From positions 310,001-374,000 of the forward strand of contig NZ_BMNN01000001.1 of NCBI RefSeq assembly GCF_014646575.1: 64,000 nucleotides of DNA. Reading direction: 5' to 3'. This DNA is from Halopseudomonas pertucinogena. GTDB lineage: Bacteria > Pseudomonadota > Gammaproteobacteria > Pseudomonadales > Pseudomonadaceae. The notes under the pieces were generated by a model. It saw only the letters and a list, made by a program, of their open reading frames with translations, was not told where the DNA came from and did not search any database. Position 1 is the first letter of the stretch, and each line of letters begins with the position of its first letter. Both the position numbers and the translations under genes were made by a program. Positions 52,163 to 60,127 of the stretch are shown here, piece after piece.

Positions 52163-53845
52163 ATGAGCGAAGATAAGTCAATCGAAGAAGTTGAATACGA
52201 ACAAAGGCTTCGCCGACGTTTGAAGATTCTTCAAGAGCAATTTAAAGAAGGGAAGATAAGAATTGCTGAAGGGCTTGATGTGGAGAAGAGCCTTCTTGCT
52301 GTTCGCACCGGTCCAGATGGTGAGGTAGATCTAGATACTGTAGACGGTCTTGTAAGATCTATGGCTCTAGCAGTCACCGCCATGCATGATCGTGAGGAGC
52401 TAAAAAAGGAAGCTTCATTGAGTGAAATACAAAATATGTATTTTAAATTCATTGAAGACAACTTTGGAAAATTTTTTAAACTCATGAATCAAAGAGGAAT
52501 GACTCCTCATGATGCAGGAATGGCAGCACAAAATAGCGAAGGTTCGATAAAAGAAATAACTGAAAATCTAGATAAATTTCTTGAGGTGATAGATCAGTTT
52601 TGGGAAGGCGTTGGCGAAATCGCACACATCCATGTCGAAGATATGCATCACAACGTAAAGGGTATTTTTGGCGGTGACCTTTTCCCTTCGCATGATGAAA
52701 ATATCGCGTCTAAGTGTGGTATTTATACCGATACAATTGTTCTTCCAGATCCTTTCTTAAGATCTAAGATAATTTTCGAACATTATAGTCTCGCGGATAA
52801 AGCCTACTACTTCATGAAGCATGCAATGAATATCCTGCAATACAAGGAGCTGGCGTGTGCAGATGTAGAATATCCGATTGTTGTTATATTGCCTGATATG
52901 GGCGTCTTGCAAGAAGGCGAACGTGAGTTTTTCCATCGTTTAGGAAGAGAGGACTCGTTAGTTCACGCGGGTAAATTGTTTGGTCGAGATTTTGAGTCTT
53001 TCGAAGAGCTAATGGACTTTTGTGGTTCATTGGACTCAATTGAAAGAACCGTCGCTGAAATATCTGACGGTAGTAGAGTCTTATTCGACACCGATTGGGA
53101 TGAAGATATTGGAGACCAAATAGAAAAGGCAATGAAAAGTGAGCATATGCAGCCTTTTGGTCAAATTACTCCCGGAGTGGTGTTAGCGAGTCAAGCTCTT
53201 GGTCGCATGTCTGTAAGCAACGAAATGCTTGTTAAAGCAAGGCGCTTAAATGGCACTCCCATAATAGATGCTCCGACATCCTGGCAGTACCTCGTATGGA
53301 AGATGGAATACGATGCTGAAAGAGCCGAGTCAGAATTAAAATCTCAAGACCTTCATGTCGTTAAAGGCCTTAGTGACCTTTCAACAGGTGAGATGCAGTG
53401 GATTGGAAACATCCCTCCAGAAGCACTAATTGAAATACGAAAAGAAGGCGCTATGGAAGAGATTAGAGGAATTTTAGGTAAAGGAGTAAATGATCTAATT
53501 GAAGTCAATCCTGCCAATTTTCATCGCAGTCGAGACCAGATTTTCGACAATATAAATTTAGCATTTAGCCAGCACCAAAAAAATCTAGATGATCTCAGTA
53601 GTAAAAAATGGAAATTTGCAGGTAAAGACATAGGTTCATGGTTAGTTGTTGGTTCACTTGAAGTGGCCGCCGCAGTCACTGGAACTCCTGTTTGGGGTAT
53701 GGCTACAATAGCAGCAGATCAAATGTTTGATGTGCCTAAATTAAAAGACATTCCAAAATCAATTAGAGATCTCGCAGAAGAAAACAAAAAAGTGAAGAAA
53801 TCACCAGTAGGTCTTCTTTTCGATATTCATAAAAAAAATGCTTAA
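52163..53845 (+). CDS. unknown cassette-encoded protein, 560 residues
   Basis: First gene of the integron array, starting 30 bases after the cassette junction behind TTGGAG. The cytosolic-looking product has a charged N-terminal coiled region (EVEYEQRLRRRLKILQEQFK), long helical stretches, and a weakly hydrophobic segment near the end (WLVVGSLEVAAAVTGTPVWG, about residues 493-512). No family, catalytic motif or signal peptide is recognised. Codon use is AT-rich, unlike the surrounding dnaE2 and housekeeping genes. Its TAA is part of the attC inverse core, so the gene fills the cassette exactly. At 1.77 kb the cassette is long for its kind. Confidence 0.8.
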   Translation: MSEDKSIEEVEYEQRLRRRLKILQEQFKEGKIRIAEGLDVEKSLLAVRTGPDGEVDLDTVDGLVRSMALAVTAMHDREELKKEASLSEIQNMYFKFIEDNFGKFFKLMNQRGMTPHDAGMAAQNSEGSIKEITENLDKFLEVIDQFWEGVGEIAHIHVEDMHHNVKGIFGGDLFPSHDENIASKCGIYTDTIVLPDPFLRSKIIFEHYSLADKAYYFMKHAMNILQYKELACADVEYPIVVILPDMGVLQEGEREFFHRLGREDSLVHAGKLFGRDFESFEELMDFCGSLDSIERTVAEISDGSRVLFDTDWDEDIGDQIEKAMKSEHMQPFGQITPGVVLASQALGRMSVSNEMLVKARRLNGTPIIDAPTSWQYLVWKMEYDAERAESELKSQDLHVVKGLSDLSTGEMQWIGNIPPEALIEIRKEGAMEEIRGILGKGVNDLIEVNPANFHRSRDQIFDNINLAFSQHQKNLDDLSSKKWKFAGKDIGSWLVVGSLEVAAAVTGTPVWGMATIAADQMFDVPKLKDIPKSIRDLAEENKKVKKSPVGLLFDIHKKNA

Positions 53846-53911
53846 CAAGGCGCTGCTGCCGGACAAATTTTCCGCTGCGCTCTAAATTTGCCGCAGAGCG
53901 CGGCGTTATAC
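53840..53911 (+). other. integron attC site 1
   Basis: Inverse core GCTTAAC (53840-53846), imperfect palindrome with matching AAGGCGCTGCTGCCGG and CCGCAGAGCGCGGC arms plus CAAATTT/AAATTTG near the centre, core GTTATAC (53905-53911). The cut would fall after G53905. Size (72 bases) and extra unpaired bases fit attC. The inverse core complements the start of the same cassette (GTTAAGC at 52132). Confidence 0.85.
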
Positions 53912-53935
53912 CCAAAATTAACTTGGAAGTCCTAA

Positions 53936-54370
53936 ATGGATGTAGAGCTATTTGAGAAAGTAAAACAGGGAGAGCTATCTAGTACGGATGAGTTCCAAGT
54001 CCGAGCTATACGACGAGGAACCGACGACTCAGCAAGGTACAAAACTTATTGTTCTCTGCTAGACATGATATCAGAAGGGTATATTGAGGGAGCAAAGAGC
54101 GCTGATGGTTGTTTGGGGCCAAACTATAGTGACTTGAAAGTCACAAAGTCGGGATTGGAGGTCTACAAATTCTGGACGACACCAATCAGCCAGATCGGGA
54201 AGCCAACACTTTGGGAAGTATGCAGGAACGGCGTGCTTAGCGCTTTTGCTGGAAAGTTGGTTTGGTGGCTCGTCGCGAGCGTTGTTTTGATACTGATACC
54301 AACATTCAGTGAGACTGCAAGAGAGTATTTAAGGTTTTTCCTGAATTGGGTGCTGGCTCTACTCTCATGA
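53936..54370 (+). CDS. unknown cassette-encoded membrane protein
   Basis: The 144-residue product of cassette 2 starts 30 bases after the cassette junction. The N-terminal 80 residues look like a small winged-helix-type fold (TYCSLLDMISEGYIEGAKSA, LKVTKSGLEVYKFW). The C-terminus has two hydrophobic stretches (FAGKLVWWLVASVVLILIPT and LRFFLNWVLALLS), so it is probably membrane-anchored. A soluble sensor or DNA-binding head with a membrane tail is seen in some phage-defence and toxin-type cassettes, but nothing specific can be assigned. Confidence 0.75.
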   Translation: MDVELFEKVKQGELSSTDEFQVRAIRRGTDDSARYKTYCSLLDMISEGYIEGAKSADGCLGPNYSDLKVTKSGLEVYKFWTTPISQIGKPTLWEVCRNGVLSAFAGKLVWWLVASVVLILIPTFSETAREYLRFFLNWVLALLS

Positions 54371-54373
54371 AGG

Positions 54374-54457
54374 GTATAACAATCGCAGGCACGGCGACGG
54401 CTTTTTCGTTGCGGCTGCGCCTCCACTACAAAGCCGCGCATGCTGCGGGCGTTAGAC
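54374..54457 (+). other. integron attC site 2
   Basis: Inverse core GTATAAC (54374-54380), arms CGCAGGCACGGCGACGGCTT and AAGCCGCGCATGCTGCG, core GTTAGAC (54451-54457). The inverse core is the reverse complement of the start of its own cassette (GTTATAC at 53905). Length 84 bases. Confidence 0.88.
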
Positions 54458-54486
54458 AAGCAAGCCCATCAAATAAGTAAAGTATA

Positions 54487-54693
54487 ATGAGTGATTCACA
54501 AAACGGATATTAAGAAATCGCAGCCGTTATTCTTGGTGCTATCCACGAGCAAGAAATTGATTTGGAAAGGCTCAATAATCGCTGTCATTCCATAATACTC
54601 GGTAACGAGGGGAATGTTGGTAGCTCGGTACAAAATAAGGAAAAGATGTTGGAAGCCATCAATAAGGCCGTTTTTGAGAAGGGAACTAGGTAA
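54487..54693 (+). pseudogene. small cassette gene broken by an in-frame stop
   Basis: A 69-codon frame starts ATG (MSDSQNGY) and is interrupted by TAA at codon 9. It then continues openly (EIAAVILGAIHEQEIDLERL ... MLEAINKAVFEKGTR) to a TAA that overlaps the next gene's ATG by one base. The protein-like composition of the downstream part and the coupled stop/start suggest a formerly real gene. No family is recognised. Confidence 0.5.
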
Positions 54694-55310
54694 TGAAAAA
54701 TATTTACAAAACAGCTTTTTTGGTTATTTCAGTTATAGGTTGTACTACTGAAATATTTGCTAATGACAAATACAGCTCACGAATTCGATCATACGCGTTG
54801 AGTCCGTATACTCAGCAGGGATACCCCGACACAATTGCACAGTTCGGCTCCAGGCTGACCGAAATTGAATCTTTTAGACGAAGAACTGCTGAGATGGCTC
54901 TCGAGAGCGGCAAGTGTGACACCGTAGAGTTCGTGGAGCTTAGTGCCGAAAGTACGTTGAGCAGGTTAAAGTTCTGGGCAGACTGTACGAATGGTCAGAG
55001 GATCTACCTCACTGAAGAAGAAATAGAAAAGAATACCAAGGTTCTCACGCAAGAGGAAAAGTCCTGGGATCAATCGTCCGCAATGAGGGCTTGCCGGGAA
55101 GCGATCAAAGATAGAGCGTTAATTCCGAGTGAGGTTGATATCCATAATTTATTGGGCATTAGCTTTTACAAGGCGCCGCTAACGCATAATGTGGTCTTGA
55201 AAATGAATTTCGATGCTAAAAACGCTTTCGGAACAGAAATTCCATACACGGCTACGTGCCATTTTGAGCCAGGAAAGGTAGGAACTATTGACATTGAGAG
55301 GAGAAGGTAA
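54693..55310 (+). CDS. unknown exported protein of cassette 3
   Basis: The 205-residue precursor has a signal peptide (MKNIYKTAFLVISVIGCTTE; a Cys at residue 17, but not a good lipobox) with cleavage probably after IFAN. The mature part has four Cys (GKCDTVEF, FWADCTNG, MRACREA, TATCHFEP), which could form two disulfides in the periplasm, and ends in a basic tail. No known family. Confidence 0.72.
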   Translation: MKNIYKTAFLVISVIGCTTEIFANDKYSSRIRSYALSPYTQQGYPDTIAQFGSRLTEIESFRRRTAEMALESGKCDTVEFVELSAESTLSRLKFWADCTNGQRIYLTEEEIEKNTKVLTQEEKSWDQSSAMRACREAIKDRALIPSEVDIHNLLGISFYKAPLTHNVVLKMNFDAKNAFGTEIPYTATCHFEPGKVGTIDIERRR

Positions 55311-55313
55311 GGC

Positions 55314-55404
55314 CACATAAGCCAATGTTGGCCGACACAGCAAGCATCGGCCTTGAAAAACAGGCCTCAAAACGCTTGCTGTGCGGCAGATTGGGGCGTT
55401 AGGA
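55314..55404 (+). other. integron attC site 3 (less canonical)
   Basis: ACAGCAAGC and GCTTGCTGT form the inner arms; the outer arms (AAGCCAATGTTGGCC and GCAGATTGGGGCG) pair imperfectly. The core is GTTAGGA (55398-55404). The expected inverse core GTCTAAC is replaced by CACATAA, so the left end is diverged. Confidence 0.65.
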
Positions 55405-55429
55405 ACCCCCATTTTTCAGAGGAAAAACC

Positions 55430-55966
55430 ATGAAGCAACAAATATCAAACATTGTGATCGCAGTCATAATATCTGGCACAGCGCTTTACGGGCTAGGCGC
55501 ATTTGAAAAAAAAGAAATGACATACGCTACAGTGCACTTTGATGGCGGATTCAAAAAAATCGGCGAAATTGCAGAGCAGAGAGCATTCTCAAAAGTAAAG
55601 GTAACCATGGGCGAGAGCGAAATCTATTCTGGAGACATCGCCACTGTCACATCAGAAATAAAGCAAGCCCTAGCCGGTGAAGAAAATCCAAATGATATGG
55701 TTTGGAAAGACGGAGTAAATATAAAAGGGAATGTTGGTGTTTCATGGATTGGCAGCGAGAGCCGCTTTGAACTGACAACCGATACCATAGATCTCACTTC
55801 TACCGAAAAAGCGCCCCTTAAGCCCCTAGATATAGTAGTTGCTCTGGAGACAATGGATTCCACGGTAAAGGCCAGGCATCAAGAATATGCAGAAGAAGCT
55901 TTATCATTTAGCGAAAATCCTGAGAGCGCTTTCCTGCTATCGAGAATATTAGCCGCGCTACGTTAA
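55430..55966 (+). CDS. unknown membrane-anchored protein of cassette 4
   Basis: The 178-residue product has an uncleaved or signal-like N-terminal helix (ISNIVIAVIISGTALYGLGA, residues 4-23) and a periplasmic-type domain with no recognised family. It starts 31 bases after the GTTAGGA junction, behind CAGAGGAAAAA. The cassette end is unclear: no good attC follows. Confidence 0.7.
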   Translation: MKQQISNIVIAVIISGTALYGLGAFEKKEMTYATVHFDGGFKKIGEIAEQRAFSKVKVTMGESEIYSGDIATVTSEIKQALAGEENPNDMVWKDGVNIKGNVGVSWIGSESRFELTTDTIDLTSTEKAPLKPLDIVVALETMDSTVKARHQEYAEEALSFSENPESAFLLSRILAALR

Positions 55967-56366
55967 TAGATCATCACTAAGACAATTGCTCCAAGTCGCT
56001 CGTTCGGAATGGACTGGAGTCGAGTCCTTAATCAAGCGTTAAGGGTGCTTAAGAGAGGGAAAATTTGATTCATAATTGCTCTTCTTGCTCGCTAGCTAAC
56101 CCTAGGTGATCCATCGTTACCTGAGCAGAGCTTTATTTATCTGGCTGCTGCAACTGGTTGTGTAGTGTGGTCAAAGTTGATCATTGACGCGAAGAGCGCA
56201 TAATTCTCACTGCCAGTCGTGCTTCAACATGGGCTGCGACAAGCTTTTGATGCAAATGGAAGTTGCGGTTGTTTTTTATTTTCCTGTATGTTGTATATGT
56301 TGTCTTGAGTTATATTCTTTAAGTAGTTGATGTTGGTTTGATTTGTGTGATAATGGGGGTGGTTTA
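55967..56366. other. intergenic stretch with a possible worn attC and a short coding remnant
   Basis: About 400 bases without an intact gene. A core-like GTTAAGG lies at 56038-56044 after a hairpin GGACT...AGTCC (about 56009-56025), but no inverse core matches cassette 4, so it is at most a damaged attC. From about 56098 to 56203, 35 codons without a start look protein-like (SFIYLAAATGCVVWSKLIID, then a stop) and may be the end of a lost membrane protein. The rest is T-rich. Confidence 0.4.
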
Positions 56367-56681
56367 ATGGAAGTAATGTTGTTGTTGGTGGTGGTGTATT
56401 TTCTTCCGGCAATAGTGGCAGGGATGAGGTCTCACCACTCCGCTGGGGCAATATTTGTGTTGAACTTACTTCTTGGTTGGACGCTGCTGGGTTGGGTCGT
56501 TGCACTGGTTTGGGCTTTCACCCGACCTACACCGAGCCATACAGTTTTACTTCAGTCTAGAGATATAGAGCCAAGTGTGGCAGATGAAATACGTAAGTTG
56601 GCTGATCTGAAGAGTGAGGGGTATATAACTGATGATGATTTTAATAAAAGAAAGGCTGAGCTGTTCAGGAAGGGAAGATAG
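56367..56681 (+). CDS. superinfection-immunity-type membrane protein with SHOCT-like tail
   Basis: The 104-residue product starts MEVMLLLVVVYFLPAIVAGM. Two membrane helices (about residues 4-20 and 27-52, with NLLLGWTLLGWVVALVWAF) are the pattern of the T4 Imm-like superinfection immunity family. The C-terminus (IRKLADLKSEGYITDDDFNK) is a SHOCT motif. Function unknown beyond membrane location. ATG 56367 is chosen; the GTG at 56343 lacks a ribosome site. It may lie in a last cassette. Confidence 0.75.
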   Translation: MEVMLLLVVVYFLPAIVAGMRSHHSAGAIFVLNLLLGWTLLGWVVALVWAFTRPTPSHTVLLQSRDIEPSVADEIRKLADLKSEGYITDDDFNKRKAELFRKGR

Positions 56682-56990
56682 TGTAGCTTGTTTTTATATT
56701 AGGCTGACTGCGTGGTTGGAAGGGGACAGCCGGAGCGGAACCGGCTGGGTGTGAACGCGGGTCTTGAAGCCCGTGCAAAAGGGCCCCGGCGAAACGCTGG
56801 TTATCAGATTGGAGAAGCAGGGAAATCTTGTGGTAATCGTAGGCGTTCAGTGAGCCGCTGTTTTAACCCTCAGCGGATACCGCCGAATGAGTTATTCCAA
56901 CCTGACCCTTGCAGCCTGGAATGGCGATGAGCTGATTTGGGGGGGCGCATAATATGAGCATCCAGTCACTTTGAGTGGGAATGAAGCAGA
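56682..56990. other. intergenic stretch with several short hairpins
   Basis: No convincing gene. Two short hairpins stand out: AGCCGG...CCGGCT near 56738-56756 and CGGG...CCCG near 56766-56781, in a GC-rich block unlike the AT-rich surroundings. A 72-codon open frame here (56712-56930) has an Arg-rich, unlikely composition and no ribosome site. Could be the remnant of a structured RNA or mobile intron; unproven. Confidence 0.35.
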
Positions 56991-57308
56991 ATGAATAAAG
57001 AAAGCTATCTGGCCGAAATCGAGCTTCGTTTGCGCCGTTACTTTTCCGCCTCCCGGGACGGCTACAAACCGCCAGCGGAGGACCGCCACCGTCTGGAAGG
57101 CTTTATGCAGGGTGCGGTTTTCATGGGGTTTGCTACCAGTGCGGAGCTGGGCAGGGTGATGGAGCGTATTCACTTCGATGTGTTCGGCAAGAGCATCGAG
57201 GAACGGCGCCAGGAGGGTGGGGCACGTTGGCAGGAGTCTTTGATCAATTACGATCGGTATGACCAGCCGGCCTATGAGCGCAGCGGGCGTTCGCAGCCGG
57301 ACATGTGA
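56991..57308 (+). CDS. hypothetical protein, 105 residues
   Basis: The small, charged, helical product (MNKESYLAEIELRLRRYFSA ... GFMQGAVFMGFATSAELGRV) is GC-rich with codon use like the core genome. No signal peptide. The family is not recognised, though it looks like a conserved pseudomonad protein. It is followed after 16 bases by the next gene. Confidence 0.7.
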   Translation: MNKESYLAEIELRLRRYFSASRDGYKPPAEDRHRLEGFMQGAVFMGFATSAELGRVMERIHFDVFGKSIEERRQEGGARWQESLINYDRYDQPAYERSGRSQPDM

Positions 57309-57324
57309 ATAGGAAGATCAGGGC

Positions 57325-57915
57325 ATGTATCGTTGGGTTGGACTGTTATTGCTGATAGCTACCTTCGCTGCCAACGGGCAGGGAGTCTGCAGTGCTTCTG
57401 TTGCAGAAGCCAGTCTGCCCGCCGCTCAGGCGGCTGAAGGGCAGACTCTGCTGCTCGCCGGGAAGGGGAGGCTGGCGCTTGATCTCAGCGAGTCGGCGGT
57501 GACCATTGCTCATCTTCCGGAAATGCTGATCGTCAAATTCGCCGATGGCGCTACGCTGTCCCATCGTTGGATGGCGCCGTCGGAGCTCCGTGAAGACCAG
57601 TCCAGTGATCTGCCCTTTGTGGACTTCGTACGTCTGGTATTCAGAGAAGATGTGTCTGACGCCTCCGGTGCTGATCGGGATGAGGCAGATGCCGTCTGGC
57701 GCGCCATGATGTCTGGCTGCATAGATGCCAGGCATTACCAGCTTGCCGGTACGGATCTTTTCACCTACTCGCAGACGCGCGCCGGTGGTGAGCGCTACCA
57801 CGCCTTTTTCATTCTGGATGACGACTTTGTTCATTACCTCGATGTTCTTGGCAGTGATTCCCTTGCCGATGCGCTGTTGGCTGGCCTGAGGATACGGGAT
57901 CGAGCCGGGCCATAA
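57325..57915 (+). CDS. hypothetical exported protein
   Basis: The 196-residue precursor has a signal peptide (MYRWVGLLLLIATFAANGQG; cleavage near ANG-QG or CSA-SV). The mature domain is acidic with no recognised family (LPEMLIVKFADGATLSHRWM, YHAFFILDDDFVHYLDVLG). It probably shares a transcript with the preceding 105-residue gene. Confidence 0.7.
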   Translation: MYRWVGLLLLIATFAANGQGVCSASVAEASLPAAQAAEGQTLLLAGKGRLALDLSESAVTIAHLPEMLIVKFADGATLSHRWMAPSELREDQSSDLPFVDFVRLVFREDVSDASGADRDEADAVWRAMMSGCIDARHYQLAGTDLFTYSQTRAGGERYHAFFILDDDFVHYLDVLGSDSLADALLAGLRIRDRAGP

Positions 57916-57947
57916 TTCCTGCCTCCCGAAGCACCCCATTCTCCGCC

Positions 57948-58814
57948 TTACATCGCCACCTTCCGCACATTCCCCTGCGCCTGCCGCGCCGTATATCTGC
58001 CCTTCTCATCCCGCTCTACATAGGCCACGGCAATGTCCCTGTCGTGGGTGAATACCAGTCTGCCGTTGCGTGCGACCATGTCGTTGAGCAGGGCTTCCTT
58101 TTCCTCGATAAGGGTTTCGGGGAAGCGGTCGTAGCCCATGGTGATGGGCAGGTGCAGCCAGGGGGCGCCGGGGATGAGGTCGCCGGGGAAGACCACCGGG
58201 CCGTCGGGCATGCTGAATTCGGGCAGCATCAGGCCGGGGGTGTGGCCGTCGCTGAAGCTGAAGCGCCAGTCCTTGCCCAGGGTAGGGGATTGCTGGCCGT
58301 CCTTGATCAATTCCACCCGGCCGCTGGCGTTGAGCAGGTTGATCAGCTGGGGGATGAAGGACGCCTGGTCCCGTGGGTGGGGGCGGCGGGCGCGGGCCCA
58401 GTGGCGTTCGCCGATGACGAAGGTGGCGTTGGGGAACAGCAGCTCCGGTTCTTTGCCTTCCTCCCAGGCGGTGAGCAGACCGCCGGCGTGGTCGAAGTGC
58501 AGGTGGGTGAGCACCACCACGTCGATGTCGGTATGGCTGAGGCCGACTTCCTTCAGGCTGTCGAGCAGGACGTGATTGTCCTCGACCACGCCGTAGCGCT
58601 CTTTCATCTGCGGTGAGAAGAAGGCACCTATGCCGGTCTCGATGAGGATGTTGCGGTCATCCTCCTGCACCAGCAGAGCCCGGCAGCTGAGGGCGATGCG
58701 GTTCTGCTCGTCGGTGTCGACCCAGCGGGACCACAGGGCCTTGGGGGCGTTGCCGAACATGGCGCCGCCGTCCAGTCGCTGGCTGTTGCCTTCGAGGGTG
58801 GTGAAAGTACGCAT
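57948..58814 (-). CDS. MBL-fold metallo-hydrolase
   Basis: The 288-residue product has the zinc motif [10 protein letters not shown] (His 104, 106, Asp 108, His 109), a second His in [20 protein letters not shown] and a third in FSDGHTPG, typical of the lactonase/glyoxalase II-like branch. No signal peptide. Last gene of a leftward unit behind an OprD-type porin. The substrate could be a lactone or thioester related to the acid imported by the neighbours; that is inference. Start ATG 58812-58814 has a GGAGAA upstream on its strand. Confidence 0.88.
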   Translation of the reverse strand: MRTFTTLEGNSQRLDGGAMFGNAPKALWSRWVDTDEQNRIALSCRALLVQEDDRNILIETGIGAFFSPQMKERYGVVEDNHVLLDSLKEVGLSHTDIDVVVLTHLHFDHAGGLLTAWEEGKEPELLFPNATFVIGERHWARARRPHPRDQASFIPQLINLLNASGRVELIKDGQQSPTLGKDWRFSFSDGHTPGLMLPEFSMPDGPVVFPGDLIPGAPWLHLPITMGYDRFPETLIEEKEALLNDMVARNGRLVFTHDRDIAVAYVERDEKGRYTARQAQGNVRKVAM

Positions 58815-58829
58815 TGGGGTTCTCCTTAA

Positions 58830-58857
58830 CCGGCCGCCGGGCTAACCCGACGGCCGG
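58830..58857 (-). other. GC-rich hairpin between the porin and MBL genes
   Basis: CCGGCCG (58830-58836) and CGGG (58838-58841) pair with CCCG (58846-58849) and CGGCCGG (58851-58857) around a CTAA loop, with one mismatch. There is no T-run on the reverse strand. It could lower expression of the MBL gene or protect the porin mRNA end. Confidence 0.5.
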
Positions 58858-58864
58858 GGGCGTG

Positions 58865-60127
58865 TTACAGATTGAAGGTGTAGCCGATGATCAGCCGGTT
58901 CTCGTCCATATCGGTGGCGTAGTTGCTGCGATAGGTCGCGTTGCGCCAGTGCAGGGACAGGTTCTTCAGCGCGCCGCTCTGGATCACGTAGACCAGATCG
59001 GTGTTGCGCTCCCATTCCTTGCCGCGGCCACCGGCATGCTCGATGTTGTGGCCATGGGTGTAGCGGTTCATCAGCTTCAGACCGGGCAGACCCAGATCGG
59101 CGAAGGAATAGTCATGACGTACCTGCCAGCTGCGTTCGTCGCGGTTGGCGAAGTCCTGGATCTGCACCAGGTGGGCGAGGAAGGGGTCGGTGCCGTTGAT
59201 GTAGGCAAAGCCGGTGTCGCCTTCCATGTGCTGGTAGCTGGTGCTGAAGCGGTGCATGCCGGCCTGGTAGCTCAGGCCCAGACTGGTCATGCGGTTGTCG
59301 ATATTGCTGCGCCCGGCGTCGCTGGAGTCGGCATGGCGCAGATCCAGATTCAGGCGATGACCGTTATCCAGCTGCCAGCCGTGACCCAGGGTCAGATAGT
59401 GCTGGCGGTAGATGTCCTCCAGCTCGCCGACGTGCCAGCTGACCTTGGTCTGGTCACTGGCTTGCCAGCTCAGACCGACAAAGTCGAAGGCGCTGGCGTC
59501 GACGCCGGCGGCGTTGACCTGCACGTTCCGTGCCCCGCCCATGACCGGGGTCATGCGCTCATGGTTGGAGGAGTCGCGCAGGTTGATCCGGTCGAAGCGG
59601 CCCAGGTCCAGCTTGAGGGGCGCTGACGGATCGCTCTGCAGCCAGGCGCCGCGAAAGGTCTGCGGCAGCAGGCGGGTGTCGTTGTGCATGGCCAGCGGCA
59701 GGGACGGCAGCAGGGTGCCCAGGCGCAGTACATGGCCGTCCAGACGCAGGCGGGCGGTCAGGCCCAGCGCGCCGTACTCGTCCATGGCACGGCCGTCGCT
59801 GGTGCTGCGCTTGAGAATGCCGGTACCGCTGCGCTCGGGGCTGGAGTCCAGCTTGATGCCGAGCAGGCCGATGGCATCCACACCCAGGCCAAGGCGGCCG
59901 GGGGTGTAGCCGGAGTGCCATTCGGCGCGCATGCCCTGGGCCCATTCGTCGGCCTTGCTCTGGGTTGCCGCCGCGTGGCGGAAGTCGCGGTTGAAGTACA
60001 GGTTGCGCAGGCTGAGGCTGGCGGTGCTGTCTTCGAAGAATTCGGCCTGGGCGGGCAGGGTGCCGAGGCCACCGCCGAGCAGGGCGGCGGCGATGGCGAT
60101 GCCTTTGGTCAGGTTGAGTCGGTTCAT
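58865..60127 (-). CDS. OprD-family outer membrane porin
   Basis: Substrate-specific channel for small carboxylates or related compounds. The 420-residue precursor starts MNRLNLTKGIAIAAALLGGG with a signal peptide ending PAQAEF. SASLSLRNLYFNRDFR-type opening (TASLSLRNLYFNRDFR), EWAQGMRAEWHSGYTPGRLG and DAIGLLGIKLDSSPERSGTG are characteristic of the family. The C-terminal strand ends in NRLIIGYTFNL. ATG 60125-60127 follows an AGGAGGG on the reverse strand and overlaps the permease stop by 4 bases, so porin and permease are coupled. Confidence 0.92.
   Translation of the reverse strand: MNRLNLTKGIAIAAALLGGGLGTLPAQAEFFEDSTASLSLRNLYFNRDFRHAAATQSKADEWAQGMRAEWHSGYTPGRLGLGVDAIGLLGIKLDSSPERSGTGILKRSTSDGRAMDEYGALGLTARLRLDGHVLRLGTLLPSLPLAMHNDTRLLPQTFRGAWLQSDPSAPLKLDLGRFDRINLRDSSNHERMTPVMGGARNVQVNAAGVDASAFDFVGLSWQASDQTKVSWHVGELEDIYRQHYLTLGHGWQLDNGHRLNLDLRHADSSDAGRSNIDNRMTSLGLSYQAGMHRFSTSYQHMEGDTGFAYINGTDPFLAHLVQIQDFANRDERSWQVRHDYSFADLGLPGLKLMNRYTHGHNIEHAGGRGKEWERNTDLVYVIQSGALKNLSLHWRNATYRSNYATDMDENRLIIGYTFNL

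Larger units (their letters stand above)
52133..55398. mobile_element. integron gene cassette array without integrase (CALIN-type)
   Basis: Three cassettes in tandem, each ending in an attC-like site. The key support is internal complementarity. Cassette 1 begins GTTAAGC and its attC opens with GCTTAAC. Cassette 2 begins GTTATACC and its attC opens with GGTATAAC. These pairs are exact reverse complements, as expected when each cassette carries its own recombination ends. A fourth open segment begins at GTTAGGA (55398). All genes read rightwards, start close to the cassette start (cassettes 1 and 2) and are AT-richer than the chromosome. No intI is in the window. Confidence 0.85.

Noticed and set aside
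56009-56044. Fourth complete attC
   Set aside because: GTTAAGG core-like bases and a small hairpin are present, but no inverse core complementary to cassette 4 (TCCTAAC) was found.
56712-56930. 72-codon open frame
   Set aside because: Arg/Asn/Pro-rich composition, no ribosome site, overlaps a hairpin-rich stretch.
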